64,000 nt of DNA from Flavobacterium piscisymbiosum (GTDB lineage Bacteria > Bacteroidota > Bacteroidia > Flavobacteriales > Flavobacteriaceae): contig NZ_JAJJMM010000001.1 of the NCBI RefSeq assembly GCF_020905295.1, positions 5,952,001-6,016,000 on the forward strand, given 5' to 3'. The notes under the pieces were generated by a model. The model worked only from the letters and a program-made list of their open reading frames with translations, was not told the origin of the DNA and did not search any database. The position numbers and the translations under genes are program-made. Each line of letters starts with the position of its first letter. Position 1 is the stretch's first letter. Below, one piece after another: positions 18,708 through 27,527 of the stretch.

Positions 18708-19226
18708 TTAACAATTTATTTTGTATTTCATTTTTCCAGTAATAGCAAAAACATGAAATGGTTGCATATCTAAAAGTTTTACTCTGTCGATATTGAAGCC
18801 TTTAAAAACAGATTCAATCCCCTTTTCAAAGCCATCAACCTGAAACATTCTATGCCTTTTGACTATTTTTAAAGCATCAATTTCAACTTCCATATCTGCA
18901 CGGTGTATAATGCTTGGTTTTACTTTTTTTAGATCAACCATGAATACTATTTTTACTTCACTGAAATAAAAAACTCTATTATCAGTAGTATGCTCCGAAT
19001 CATCTATGAAGAAGATATTTGCTGCTTTGAGATCGTTTGTGAATACATCTTTATATTCGCCTTTCCCTAAATAAAACTCTGGAACTAAACCCTTTTCTTT
19101 AGATTGATTTTTATGAACTCGACCAAATACATCGATTGGCGACCATCCTAATTTTTCAAACAAAGAAGTTTGTATCAATTGGATCTCTTTATCTATTCCT
19201 TTTGGTTGTGTTATTGGATAATTCAT
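18708..19226 (-). CDS. Head-tail joining / tail terminator-like protein
   Basis: 172 residues, one base after the upstream gene. Mixed alpha/beta composition (EIQLIQTSLFEKLGWSPIDV near the start; DRVKLLDMQPFHVFAITGKM near the end). Place between connector and tail tube genes fits a tail terminator or neck protein. No motif proves it. Confidence 0.5.
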   Translation of the reverse strand: MNYPITQPKGIDKEIQLIQTSLFEKLGWSPIDVFGRVHKNQSKEKGLVPEFYLGKGEYKDVFTNDLKAANIFFIDDSEHTTDNRVFYFSEVKIVFMVDLKKVKPSIIHRADMEVEIDALKIVKRHRMFQVDGFEKGIESVFKGFNIDRVKLLDMQPFHVFAITGKMKYKINC

Positions 19227-19227
19227 G

Positions 19228-19806
19228 TTACCAGGCGTTAGCGTCGTTTACAACAATTTTATAAGGAAAAATTACTTTCTGTGCCTTTTTAATGCTTTGC
19301 TCCATCTTGTAAACAATTCCTTTTGCTATAAAATGACCGTTATCGTTTTTTGCACCCTCTAATTCAACCTTGAGTGACTGATAACTCATCTTTGCACTTC
19401 TCTCGTTAAAATTGGTTCTGGTAGTAGAAACGAACATCTCGATCATCTTTATTGCTAAAGAATAGCCAATTGCATCATCAAACAAAGTCGGTCTGTCGAT
19501 TATAGTTCGTGAATAATCAATTGTGGAAACATAGTTCTCATGTGTATCAAGAATTGATGTAAGAACGCTTAATACAGCCTGATTTCTAATGTCCGATAGG
19601 TATTTATTAAAATCTTCCTCCGACATTTCAACCTCTGGTACAGCTGCATAAATGTTATCAACCAATACAAGTGAATGATACCAATTGAATTTTTTACCAG
19701 ATTCAGCAGTTAAGTTTTCATCACTTAAAACGAAAGGAAGGCCCGATGATAAATCGGACCAACCAATACGTTTTTTTAATACATCAATAGCTTCTTGAGT
19801 ATACAT
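19228..19806 (-). CDS. Head-tail connector-like protein
   Basis: 192 residues, mainly helical, with an N-terminal part (EAIDVLKKRIGWSDLSSGLP) and central helices of the kind seen in gp6-like connectors. It lies directly downstream of the capsid gene with a one-base gap. Role inferred from position and helical content. Confidence 0.5.
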   Translation of the reverse strand: MYTQEAIDVLKKRIGWSDLSSGLPFVLSDENLTAESGKKFNWYHSLVLVDNIYAAVPEVEMSEEDFNKYLSDIRNQAVLSVLTSILDTHENYVSTIDYSRTIIDRPTLFDDAIGYSLAIKMIEMFVSTTRTNFNERSAKMSYQSLKVELEGAKNDNGHFIAKGIVYKMEQSIKKAQKVIFPYKIVVNDANAW

Positions 19807-19807
19807 G

Positions 19808-21091
19808 TTATGCTGGAGTTATATTTCCTTCAAACTTCAATACATCCTCTTCAGATAATTTGTTGACACCAGCCATAATATTAGCATCCGTGGTACTAAA
19901 AGTAATTGTAGAATTTGGCTTGATAAGTTTGTAAGAAGCAACAACTGAAGATTTGGTGTAATTTGTTCCCTTATAGGCAAAGTTTGCGTCACCTTCTGTT
20001 TGCGCATCAATAACAGCTTCTTCTGCATCCAATACATAAATGCTACCCACATTGTCGATGATTGGAAGCGCTAAACCTTGTACAGAAATGTTCTCAGCGA
20101 ATGGCTCTTCGTCTCTCCAAAGTTTGGTCATGATATACTGATCAACAAAAGTGTATTCAACCTTTTTTGAAGGTCGTGTTGCTTCAGCTAACTTACTCCA
20201 TACAAGACGTCCAACTTTTGTCGAAGTCAAAAACACAACTTTGTTTGGTGTCCAGGTTGGAACAGTAGTTCGAACTCCATTTCTTTCATGTGTTACTGTA
20301 CGATCCATTATCTGAATTTGCACTTTGAATTGGCTGTTGTTTTTCAACATCAAGTTTACCTTTTCTAAATCAAGACTTGGAACGTTCTGAACTGAACCAA
20401 CATAATTATTGTAAAAAGCAAACTGCTCTCTTACTTGAGTATTTCGAGAAAAATTATCAAATGTTGTATCATCCATTTTAAGAATAGAGATCGTATCGCC
20501 TTTTGCCTTTGCAGTTTTTAAAACGCGCTTAATATCATCAAGAGGTTTTGCATTTGCATCCGACCATGGTAATACAACTCCAAACTTGTTCGCATTTAAG
20601 TAACGAAAGTTAACTCTGAAACCAACCCCAACATTAGTATCATCATCAACTAACATTAATCCGGATGATAAAGCTTGGTCGTAGCGGTACTGCATTGTTT
20701 CTGCAACACCGGAAACCAACTTAACTGCACCAGAAAATAATTTTTCTGCTACTGTAGCGGTATCAGCGCTTTTCGCAATCATATTGTCGATATCGCTTAA
20801 AAGTCTCTCAGAAAGAACAATCTTCTTACCGAATTTCGGAACCTCTCCCGTGGCCACTCCTAGCTTATCCCATTTTGCCAATGGCAAATCAGAATCCATT
20901 GCAACGAAATCAACAGTAACAACTGTATTATCGATGCTTCCTGTATTCCAGGTCATATCTGCACTGAACTCTTTTTTAAGTTCAGTTGTGAAAGTATACT
21001 GCAAAGGATCTTTCGAACCATTTACACGCAACTCTACCGCTTTCATCATTGCCTTAAAGGCTGCGATGTACTGTATTAAAATACTTAACAT
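19808..21091 (-). CDS. Major capsid protein, lambda gpE-like family
   Basis: 427 residues. The segment TPNKVVFLTSTKVGRLVWSK and the following EYTFVDQYIMTKLWRDEEP match the signature region of the gpE-like major capsid family, as does the position after a small decoration-like protein. It assembles the icosahedral head. The last 100 residues contain an extra beta domain (NFAYKGTNYTKSSVVASYKL) that may project from the capsid surface. Confidence 0.85.
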   Translation of the reverse strand: MLSILIQYIAAFKAMMKAVELRVNGSKDPLQYTFTTELKKEFSADMTWNTGSIDNTVVTVDFVAMDSDLPLAKWDKLGVATGEVPKFGKKIVLSERLLSDIDNMIAKSADTATVAEKLFSGAVKLVSGVAETMQYRYDQALSSGLMLVDDDTNVGVGFRVNFRYLNANKFGVVLPWSDANAKPLDDIKRVLKTAKAKGDTISILKMDDTTFDNFSRNTQVREQFAFYNNYVGSVQNVPSLDLEKVNLMLKNNSQFKVQIQIMDRTVTHERNGVRTTVPTWTPNKVVFLTSTKVGRLVWSKLAEATRPSKKVEYTFVDQYIMTKLWRDEEPFAENISVQGLALPIIDNVGSIYVLDAEEAVIDAQTEGDANFAYKGTNYTKSSVVASYKLIKPNSTITFSTTDANIMAGVNKLSEEDVLKFEGNITPA

Positions 21092-21094
21092 AGG

Positions 21095-21493
21095 TTAGTC
21101 TTTTGTAAAATAGATTGATGGAATCGCTGTTTTTACAGCGCTAAGGATCGAAGTTGCATCGTACTTCATAGCTTTCCAGTTCACAGTTCCGATTCGCAGT
21201 AAACCTGCAAATGGTTTTGCTGTTGGAATTCCAGCCATTACGACATACTTGTAAGTGTGACCTGATGGTAATGCCCCGTAGGCAGTTCCAGAAATCGGCA
21301 TTGGCTTTAATACACCAGTCGCTGTTTCTTCGATCACGAGGTGTCCTTGTGGAATAAATGCTGGAGCAAATCCAGTAACATCCAAAGTTCTACCTCCCGG
21401 AACTGTATCAACAACTTTCTGAATTACGATACCCTCGTTTTCCATGTCGCCATACACCGGATCGTTGCTTAAATTTGCAGTAGTTCCTGCCAT
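21095..21493 (-). CDS. Head decoration protein (probable)
   Basis: 132 residues, beta-rich and Gly/Pro/Thr-rich (GGRTLDVTGFAPAFIPQGHL, SGHTYKYVVMAGIPTAKPF). It directly precedes the gpE-like capsid gene with 3 bases between, as gpD precedes gpE in lambda-like phages; its small size and composition fit a capsid-stabilising decoration protein. Confidence 0.65.
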   Translation of the reverse strand: MAGTTANLSNDPVYGDMENEGIVIQKVVDTVPGGRTLDVTGFAPAFIPQGHLVIEETATGVLKPMPISGTAYGALPSGHTYKYVVMAGIPTAKPFAGLLRIGTVNWKAMKYDATSILSAVKTAIPSIYFTKD

Positions 21494-21511
21494 GATTTTG
21501 TAATTTTAAGT

Positions 21512-22162
21512 TTATAAAATGTTTTCAACAATTTTTTCAGCTTCAGCATCTGAGAATTTAGCTGCGTCCGGTCTTCCTTGCGGAGCACGTCCGGCATAAT
21601 CTCCTGAATCTGCAACTCCTTGCACAAGTTCAGTGTACTCTGTTTCCAAAGCAGTAACTTGATCTTCAAAGGGAGTTTCTGAATCCAAATCAATACGCTT
21701 TAGCCAATTTGCCTTTATATCAGGTTTTAGACCTTTTAAAATTTCAGACTTGTCAAGTAATGACTGAGCTGTTTGAGTTTTAGATCCAATAATTTTTTCT
21801 GATTTAAGAGCTTCCAGATCTTCCTGAATTTTCTTCGCCCATGCTGGAGCATCGTCCGCTGGTTTGGGTGTCGGATTGTTTGGATCAGGATCCGTTGTAG
21901 GTGTTGGCGTTGGAGTTGGTTCTGGTTTTGGCTTTTGGTTCGCCTCTAATGTTCTGATTCTATCATCCTCACGGGCAATTTCTTCAAAAGACATAAAGTC
22001 GTTAGCTGTTTCCAATACTGCATCAATAGCTTCATCATCTGCATCGTCTGCTGGTTTCAAACATAGTTTAGCCGCCAATGCGTCTATCCTTTTTGTCGAT
22101 AAGTTCGCCTTAGGAAATTTTATCTTAAGTCGTGCCTTAATCTGTTCTGGTTTAACTGCCAT
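21512..22162 (-). CDS. Capsid scaffold-like protein
   Basis: 216 residues from ATG 22162 (MAVKPEQIKARLKIKFPKAN); upstream in-frame codons fall in the promoter. An N-terminal helical segment is followed by a Pro/Thr/Asp linker (PKPEPTPTPTPTTDPDPNNP) and an acidic helical C-terminal half. First gene of the head-tail operon, before decoration and capsid genes, the usual place of a scaffold. It could instead be a structural head protein. Confidence 0.6.
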   Translation of the reverse strand: MAVKPEQIKARLKIKFPKANLSTKRIDALAAKLCLKPADDADDEAIDAVLETANDFMSFEEIAREDDRIRTLEANQKPKPEPTPTPTPTTDPDPNNPTPKPADDAPAWAKKIQEDLEALKSEKIIGSKTQTAQSLLDKSEILKGLKPDIKANWLKRIDLDSETPFEDQVTALETEYTELVQGVADSGDYAGRAPQGRPDAAKFSDAEAEKIVENIL

Positions 22163-22195
22163 AAGAATTGATTTTAAATTGTTTATTATTAGAAA

Positions 22196-22241
22196 CAAAA
22201 GTAATAAAGTTTTTCTTATTTAGAATCATTATAAATAAGAA
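22196..22241 (-). promoter_or_regulatory. Late promoter and palindromic operator B of the head-tail operon
   Basis: The -7 element TACTTTTG (minus strand) is at 22196-22203. A 29-bp palindrome with one mismatch, core TTTAGAATCATTATAAA, spans 22213-22241; its centre (22227) is 24 bases upstream of the -7 element, exactly as in operator A. Confidence 0.7.
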
Positions 22242-22251
22242 AATAATTTGA

Positions 22252-22283
22252 CAAAAAAAAACCACTTCAAATGATGTGGTTTT
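22252..22283 (-). terminator. Terminator after the portal gene
   Basis: On the minus strand AAAACCACATCA and TGAAGTGGTTTT form a stem followed by nine T. It separates the terminase-portal unit from the head-tail unit. Confidence 0.85.
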
Positions 22284-22304
22284 ATTTAGTTTATTAGGGA
22301 TTCG

Positions 22305-23753
22305 CTATGCTGTAATGGGATCTGGATTTTTAATGACTGTTTCAGCAGCAATCAATTTCATCTCCTCTTCAGTGTCTTCGTTAAGTCCCAATCTTTCGAC
22401 AGCTGTTTTTGTAGCAACAAGTCCAGCTTCTTTTGCGGAGCTCATAGTTTCAACCAACTCTTTTAGATCATCTGGAAGAATGCTGTTGAAAACTATATCA
22501 TAATAAAGGTTTTTACTTTCAACAACTAATGAAGTGTTTGTTGTCTTTGTGATACCTGACATCATAATATTGATTATTCTTTCGACAACGGTTCTATTGT
22601 CACCTTCATTCATTGAAGCTTTAATCATTGCATCCAAGAACATTAATTTTAATGCTATTCCAGAAACTGCACCAAGACCTTTTACATTATCAAAAGATAA
22701 ATCAGGTGTAGAAGTAATGCCGTAAATTGCTTTTTCTAAAGTCTCAAGCTCTAGTTTAATACTATCTGGACCATTTGGGTTTGTCATAAACTCAGCGTCC
22801 CCATGAATTTCTTTTCCGGAGTCTTCATCAACTTTAATTGGAAATTGCAAAATCTTTCCGTTATCATCGGCTTCAGGAAAGGAACCGAGTTCACCATATA
22901 ATTTCATTAAAGGATATGCCGTACGATCATTTGAACCGCCTAGTTTCGATATTATAGTTTCATACCTATCTACAGGGTCTAAAGCATCAAACCATTCAGG
23001 TTCATCTTGATCATCATAAACAATTGGAATTCTATCGAATCCATGAAGTTTTGGATATCCCTCTGACATTGTTAATTTACCTGTTGAATTATCTAACTTG
23101 TAAACAGTTAAATCATCCCAGACCATAACGTTTTCTAAATCCTTATCATCATCGCTTTTAGAGGCATATTTCCAACTAAAAGCCTTCATATCTCCAGTTT
23201 CATCAAAGTATGGAGCCATAACCCCATTTTTATTTTCTAGGAGTGCTATTTTAGTTTCTTTATTTTGAGAACTTATACCAAGCTTAGCTCCAACGAACGA
23301 AATTATTTTCATAAATAGTCCATCAGGTTTTACATCAGCAATATAAAATTGTAATGCAGCCTGCGTTTCGGACTTTTTCTGAAACACAAATCTTACTAAT
23401 ATACTATCAATCCTGTTCGTTTTCCACAATAGTTTAATCAACTGTGACAGTTTATTAGTTTCTGATGGAATTAGAGTAACTGGTTTCCCAACTTCAAATG
23501 CCGTTGCCACACGACAAATCTTTTTTGCAAAATTTATTGCGATACGAACTGCAACAACAGTTCTTCTTTTTTCGCCGGTACCAACGTCTTTATCTTTCTG
23601 TGTCTTACCGACTTGGCTTTCTCTAATTGATCTATCTCTGTTGTTAAATTCCTTTCTGATATTTTGAATGTCTTCAGGTTTTTTTCCAGCAGCAAACAAT
23701 CTTTCAATTGTCTTTTCTGTGTTTGAGGTCAATCCTCCTTTAATATCTAACAT
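22305..23753 (-). CDS. Portal protein, SPP1 gp6-like
   Basis: 482 residues. IAINFAKKICRVATAFEVGKP and the later GLTSTPDLSFDN-like segment (ITSTPDLSFDNVKGLGAVSG) match portal proteins of the SPP1 type. The dodecamer forms the DNA entry vertex and docks the terminase. It follows terL with 2 bases between, and is smaller than many portals but of normal family length. Confidence 0.88.
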   Translation of the reverse strand: MLDIKGGLTSNTEKTIERLFAAGKKPEDIQNIRKEFNNRDRSIRESQVGKTQKDKDVGTGEKRRTVVAVRIAINFAKKICRVATAFEVGKPVTLIPSETNKLSQLIKLLWKTNRIDSILVRFVFQKKSETQAALQFYIADVKPDGLFMKIISFVGAKLGISSQNKETKIALLENKNGVMAPYFDETGDMKAFSWKYASKSDDDKDLENVMVWDDLTVYKLDNSTGKLTMSEGYPKLHGFDRIPIVYDDQDEPEWFDALDPVDRYETIISKLGGSNDRTAYPLMKLYGELGSFPEADDNGKILQFPIKVDEDSGKEIHGDAEFMTNPNGPDSIKLELETLEKAIYGITSTPDLSFDNVKGLGAVSGIALKLMFLDAMIKASMNEGDNRTVVERIINIMMSGITKTTNTSLVVESKNLYYDIVFNSILPDDLKELVETMSSAKEAGLVATKTAVERLGLNEDTEEEMKLIAAETVIKNPDPITA

Positions 23754-23755
23754 AG

Positions 23756-25225
23756 CTAATAATTTACTGATTTAATTGTTTCGGCCGTTGTTGTATATGT
23801 TTTGGGTTTTGAGTTATGCGCGATGTGACCATACCTTGCGCTATCCCATATGTGATTGAATTTGTCTAAGGGTTGATTAATTGAAATACCTGCGATTTCA
23901 CGCATCTTATAATTCTGTTGTTCCCTTAAAGCCTCTTTATAAAGATGATTTTTAACTATATGTATCTTCTTCTTTTTCATTGAAGCCAACCAAAACATAA
24001 CTGATTTGGTTTTACTTATTTTGTACGCATTTATCCATTTAAGCTTTTTTAAACCCTTAACCATTTCCACGGTTCCCTTGTTCTCTCCAGTGTATTTATC
24101 AGCCGAATCGCAGGGAATAATATCCTTTGACTTATCAATTCCTAAACTTTCGAGAAGCATTGAAAGCGCTTCCGGTGTCTCTATTGGTTCATAACTCAAC
24201 GGCTCAATCCATATGTTATACTCATCTTCCGCATACTTAACCAATGTGTTAGGATCCGTCGTAAAGCCAAAGTCGTTTGGATATATTGGAGCTTTATCTT
24301 CTGGGAACTTATCGATCCATTTTACAAATGGGAAAATCAATCCTTTCATTGCTCCTCTTAGACCTAAACCATAAATACGCCAGTAGCTTTCATCAGCAGT
24401 ACCGTTTCTAATGTTTTCAGGATGTGGCGGCGGTTGGTTGGTCGGAGATAATGGTTCAACCTTATTAGTTTCTTTATTGTAGCATTGAACAACATTATCT
24501 TTAACCATATAAGAACCTGGCTTCCATGGTTCTGTAATTAAGATCTCATTTCTTTCCTGAGCAGAAATGTATTTGTTGTCTTTGAATGTTGTTCTCAAGA
24601 ATACTACATCCGGTCGGGCCAAAACGCTGTCAAAAAACCAGTGATCTGTAAAGGATGGATTATAATCGGCCCACCAGAACTTACGACAACGCATTTTTAC
24701 CTGGTCAAAGACTGATTTTTTAATGAACATCACCTCATTAAAGAAAGCATAATCACATCCTCCCCCATGTTTACCATCTCCAATAAAAAAGATCTTACTA
24801 TTGCCAATCTTAAATGATTTTATTTCATCATTGTCCTTGAATTTATTAGGCAATCCATAATCGTCTAATCGGCGCTTGAAGTCATCATAAAGAGTCGTCT
24901 TAAACTCGTTATAGGTTTCACGATAAATATTGATGGTGCATCCTTTTGGTTCATAAAATAAGCAAAGCCAAATAATGATATCAATTCCGGACCAAGTTTT
25001 GCCAGAACGAGAAGATCCTTCAAGACCGGCTCCTCGATATCCGGATACTAGTTCTGACTTACCGTTTATTACCTCGTATTTTTGGTTCTGAATAGCATTG
25101 AACAGTAGAGAGTAATTTGGATTGGTTTCGTCATCAACTTTTGTAAGCCTCTCACGTGACATATCGATATCACGTGCAGCCAACAATTCTTCCAGCTCTA
25201 TTATTTCAGCATCGGTTAATGACAT
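23756..25225 (-). CDS. terL: Terminase large subunit
   Basis: 489 residues. Walker A EGSSRSGKTW at 69-78 and the Walker B-like YAFFNEV (about 168) mark the packaging ATPase. The RNase H-like nuclease domain begins around FGFTTDPNTLVKYAED (about 300), with further acidic residues in PCDSADKYTGE and in DKFNHIWDSARYG. It translocates and cuts concatemeric DNA at the portal. Confidence 0.95.
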   Translation of the reverse strand: MSLTDAEIIELEELLAARDIDMSRERLTKVDDETNPNYSLLFNAIQNQKYEVINGKSELVSGYRGAGLEGSSRSGKTWSGIDIIIWLCLFYEPKGCTINIYRETYNEFKTTLYDDFKRRLDDYGLPNKFKDNDEIKSFKIGNSKIFFIGDGKHGGGCDYAFFNEVMFIKKSVFDQVKMRCRKFWWADYNPSFTDHWFFDSVLARPDVVFLRTTFKDNKYISAQERNEILITEPWKPGSYMVKDNVVQCYNKETNKVEPLSPTNQPPPHPENIRNGTADESYWRIYGLGLRGAMKGLIFPFVKWIDKFPEDKAPIYPNDFGFTTDPNTLVKYAEDEYNIWIEPLSYEPIETPEALSMLLESLGIDKSKDIIPCDSADKYTGENKGTVEMVKGLKKLKWINAYKISKTKSVMFWLASMKKKKIHIVKNHLYKEALREQQNYKMREIAGISINQPLDKFNHIWDSARYGHIAHNSKPKTYTTTAETIKSVNY

Positions 25226-25238
25226 TCAATTATTTCCT

Positions 25239-25505
25239 TTAGTTTTTTACTTGGATATGGCCCTTTGAAATAAGATATTTAATTTGCAAAACAACAATTT
25301 CTCTTTCGCGTCTTGACAGTTTACTTTTCTTTTCCTGAATTAATCTTAGTTCATTGATTAAAGCTTCGTAATTACTTTTTGCACGATTAAGCGCTGCTTT
25401 TCTTGCTTTACTTTTGCGATTTCTGTCTGCGAAATATGCTACTATTTCATTTAAAATTTGAATCCTTTCAATCATTAGTAAAATGTTTTTGTTTTCAATT
25501 GTCAT
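25239..25505 (-). CDS. Small helical protein in the terminase region
   Basis: 88 residues from ATG 25505 (MTIENKNILLMIERIQILNE), highly charged and helical (NRKSKARKAALNRAKSNYEA). It lies 13 bases before terL. Might act in packaging by position only; family not recognised. Confidence 0.6.
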   Translation of the reverse strand: MTIENKNILLMIERIQILNEIVAYFADRNRKSKARKAALNRAKSNYEALINELRLIQEKKSKLSRREREIVVLQIKYLISKGHIQVKN

Positions 25506-25548
25506 ATTATTCAGAACTTCCAATTAAATTGAGATTTTTTTCTAAAAT

Positions 25549-25728
25549 CTAACCTGCAGCAAAAGAGGAATCGTGAACATTCATGATCAGTTTTTTAATT
25601 TCCTCTTCCTGACATATGATCATATCACCGTTTTCAGCCGCATCCAATACAGCATATCCAATTAAAGCCGGATCAACAGTTTCTTTACCTTCTACGAATA
25701 CGCGGCCATTTACTACTTCTATGCTCAT
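25549..25728 (-). CDS. Small acidic phage protein
   Basis: 59 residues (MSIEVVNGRVFVEGKETVDP...), acidic, ending in SSFAAG. A consensus -7 element at 25754-25761 with an upstream conserved 15-mer supports expression. It sits between terminase subunit genes. Function unknown. Confidence 0.55.
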   Translation of the reverse strand: MSIEVVNGRVFVEGKETVDPALIGYAVLDAAENGDMIICQEEEIKKLIMNVHDSSFAAG

Positions 25729-25753
25729 GATATGTTGTTTTTGGTTAATACTA

Positions 25754-25794
25754 CAAAGCTAATATATTTTACAATTATGTTGCATTATATGTTA
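25754..25794 (-). promoter_or_regulatory. Promoter with TAACATATAATGCAA element
   Basis: On the minus strand the -7 element TAGCTTTG (25754-25761) is preceded by 18 bases and then TAACATATAATGCAA (25780-25794). The same 15-mer with one change and the same 18-bp spacing occurs before terS. Confidence 0.6.
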
Positions 25795-25816
25795 TTTTTT
25801 AATTGCAGTAGGATCA

Positions 25817-26443
25817 TCATTGTTTTTGAGCTTTGGCAATTAATTCTGCAATCCTATTATTTCGATCTTCTGGATTTGAAATATCTAAACTTAATTTCTT
25901 TTGATCATTATCCTTTTCATAGAATCCAATGTGCTTATTTATCTTTTCAATGCTCCACTCCTTACCGTGAAGTTTAATCTCAATCCCATATTTGGTTTGC
26001 TTAATACCTTCAATACACATCTTTTGCTCTTCGTTGAGTTTATCGAAAGTCTTTAACCTCAATTCGGTCCTCTTTTCAATTGTCGTTGAAACACTCTTAT
26101 TTTTACCCGTTCCGGTTGTAGTGGTGATCGGAACTTCGTACTCATAGTATTCTACATATTCATCGATTCTCGCTTTACGAAGAATATTCAAATGACGAAG
26201 CATTTCTTCTGATGTGATCTTAAATTCTTTTTCGGCAATCTCGGCCACAACAGATTGCAATTCTTTTATCCTTGCTTGTACCTTGCTGTTGTTTAGCACT
26301 CTACACGCTGCTTCATGAATTGACTTATCGCTTTTGTTTGAATACGAATAACCAGCTTCTTTATAAGCTTCCGAGCCAATACCTATTCTTATGTACGCAT
26401 TAGAAAAGGCTTCCTGTTTTTCAGTCAAATTATTAATCTTCAT
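25817..26443 (-). CDS. terS: Terminase small subunit
   Basis: 208 residues from ATG 26443 (MKINNLTEKQEAFSNAYIRI). The N-terminal LTEKQEAFSNAY...GSEAYKEAGYS is the DNA-binding helix-turn-helix of terminase small subunits; helical and Lys/Glu-rich after that. It recognises the packaging site and activates TerL. Longer in-frame start codons upstream would overlap the promoter. Confidence 0.88.
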   Translation of the reverse strand: MKINNLTEKQEAFSNAYIRIGIGSEAYKEAGYSYSNKSDKSIHEAACRVLNNSKVQARIKELQSVVAEIAEKEFKITSEEMLRHLNILRKARIDEYVEYYEYEVPITTTTGTGKNKSVSTTIEKRTELRLKTFDKLNEEQKMCIEGIKQTKYGIEIKLHGKEWSIEKINKHIGFYEKDNDQKKLSLDISNPEDRNNRIAELIAKAQKQ

Positions 26444-26462
26444 AGTGATTCTATTAACAATA

Positions 26463-26503
26463 CAAAAGTAATACAATATATTATTTTATTGCATAATATG
26501 TTA
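26463..26503 (-). promoter_or_regulatory. terS promoter with TAACATATTATGCAA element
   Basis: Minus strand: TACTTTTG at 26463-26470, 18 bases, then TAACATATTATGCAA at 26489-26503. The element replaces the normal TTG -33 box. Confidence 0.6.
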
Positions 26504-26518
26504 AAGTTTAGAATTGTG

Positions 26519-26549
26519 TTGCACGACACATTTTTGCGTCGTATATTTG
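26519..26549 (+). promoter_or_regulatory. Consensus promoter of the rightward accessory genes
   Basis: TTG at 26519-26521, 20 bases, TATATTTG at 26542-26549: a full match to the Bacteroidota housekeeping promoter. ACGAC...GTCGT arms lie in the spacer and could be an operator. Confidence 0.75.
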
Positions 26550-26593
26550 TAGGGTAGAAATGAAACAATTATTAACAATTAAATTTTAAAACA

Positions 26594-26887
26594 ATGATTT
26601 CAAGAGAAGATTACAACAAAGCTTTAGATGTGGTCGAAGCGTATCACATTCAATTAGCTCAATTGATGACAACACCTTCCAAAAAGAAGTACAAGTCACT
26701 ACAAGATTTAGAAATTGGCGATTTTGTAGAATGTGTAGAAGTTCACGGAAATAGTACAGAGAACTTGACAAAAGGTAAAGAATACGAAGTGGTTAACCTA
26801 AGTGAGTACGATTTTTATATCATCTCCGATAAAGGAAAAAAGAAGTTCTATAGTTATTCAAACAGCCAGTTCAAAGCTGTAAATTAA
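26594..26887 (+). CDS. Small accessory protein with KOW/SH3-like C-terminus
   Basis: 97 residues. A helical N-terminal half (MISREDYNKALDVVEAYHIQ) precedes a beta-rich part with LEIGDFVECVEV, NLTKGKEYEVV and FYIISDKGKKKFY, which reads like a small SH3-like barrel. First gene behind a strong consensus promoter, so probably expressed in the lysogen. Not assigned. Confidence 0.65.
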   Translation: MISREDYNKALDVVEAYHIQLAQLMTTPSKKKYKSLQDLEIGDFVECVEVHGNSTENLTKGKEYEVVNLSEYDFYIISDKGKKKFYSYSNSQFKAVN

Positions 26888-26935
26888 TTAATCCGGAGGA
26901 GTCGAAAGGCTCCTCTTTAAAAACCTTAAAACATC

Positions 26936-27223
26936 ATGAAAAAGAAAACATATAAATTTAAAAAGAGATTCTTCAATTGGCTATTAACTGGATTTTTGAT
27001 CGATTTCGTTGATCAAGAATTGAGCTTTCAAATTCAATTGGTTCAAAATGGACAAACGGTTTTGGTCTGTAAAATGGCAACAGTTCCGCATATTGGATCT
27101 AAGGTAGAAGTTCTGGTCCGGGATTTTCCTAATCCAGATATCACAAAGCTGTTTTTAGTTGAAGATATCATTTACTCTCCCTATGGAGCAGCAAACAGAT
27201 TGATCGGAAAATATATAGAATAG
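26936..27223 (+). CDS. Small accessory protein, unknown
   Basis: 95 residues with a basic start (MKKKTYKFKKRFFNWLLTGF) and a beta-rich remainder (LSFQIQLVQNGQTVLVCKMA). 48 bases after the previous gene and directly before a terminator, so probably co-transcribed. Function unknown. Confidence 0.6.
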   Translation: MKKKTYKFKKRFFNWLLTGFLIDFVDQELSFQIQLVQNGQTVLVCKMATVPHIGSKVEVLVRDFPNPDITKLFLVEDIIYSPYGAANRLIGKYIE

Positions 27224-27236
27224 TCCCGAAACAAAA

Positions 27237-27262
27237 AAACCTCTCTTTATCGGAGAGGTTTT
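27237..27262 (+). terminator. Terminator of the 26594-27223 unit
   Basis: AAACCTCTC and GAGAGGTTTT form the stem with loop TTTATCG, followed by a short T-run. Confidence 0.8.
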
Positions 27263-27296
27263 ACCTTTTGTAGAAAGGAAACTTAACTATTAAAAT

Positions 27297-27304
27297 TAAA
27301 TTTG
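27297..27304 (+). promoter_or_regulatory. Possible -7 element of the 27330 gene
   Basis: TAAATTTG matches TAnnTTTG, 25 bases before the ATG; no TTG lies at the right distance upstream. Confidence 0.4.
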
Positions 27305-27329
27305 CTGTAAATGTAATAATTATATCAAT

Positions 27330-27527
27330 ATGGAAACAGGTGAAAAAATAAACAAAGTACTTGATGATTTCGGGATGTCTGGCGTAAAAGCTGCTGAAGC
27401 AATGGGAATTTCCTATGATACATTCCGAAGTAAAAAGACCGGAAAAAATGAAAGGCATTCATTCAATGAAAAAAACTATCAGGATCTTATATCATTTATA
27501 AAAGAACTTACTAAAAACTTAGATTGA
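27330..27527 (+). CDS. Small helix-turn-helix DNA-binding protein
   Basis: 65 residues. VKAAEAMGISYDTFRSKKTG (19-38) reads as a Cro/XRE-type helix-turn-helix. Preceded by a terminator and possible promoter. Its last bases overlap a pseudogene. Target unknown. Confidence 0.65.
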   Translation: METGEKINKVLDDFGMSGVKAAEAMGISYDTFRSKKTGKNERHSFNEKNYQDLISFIKELTKNLD

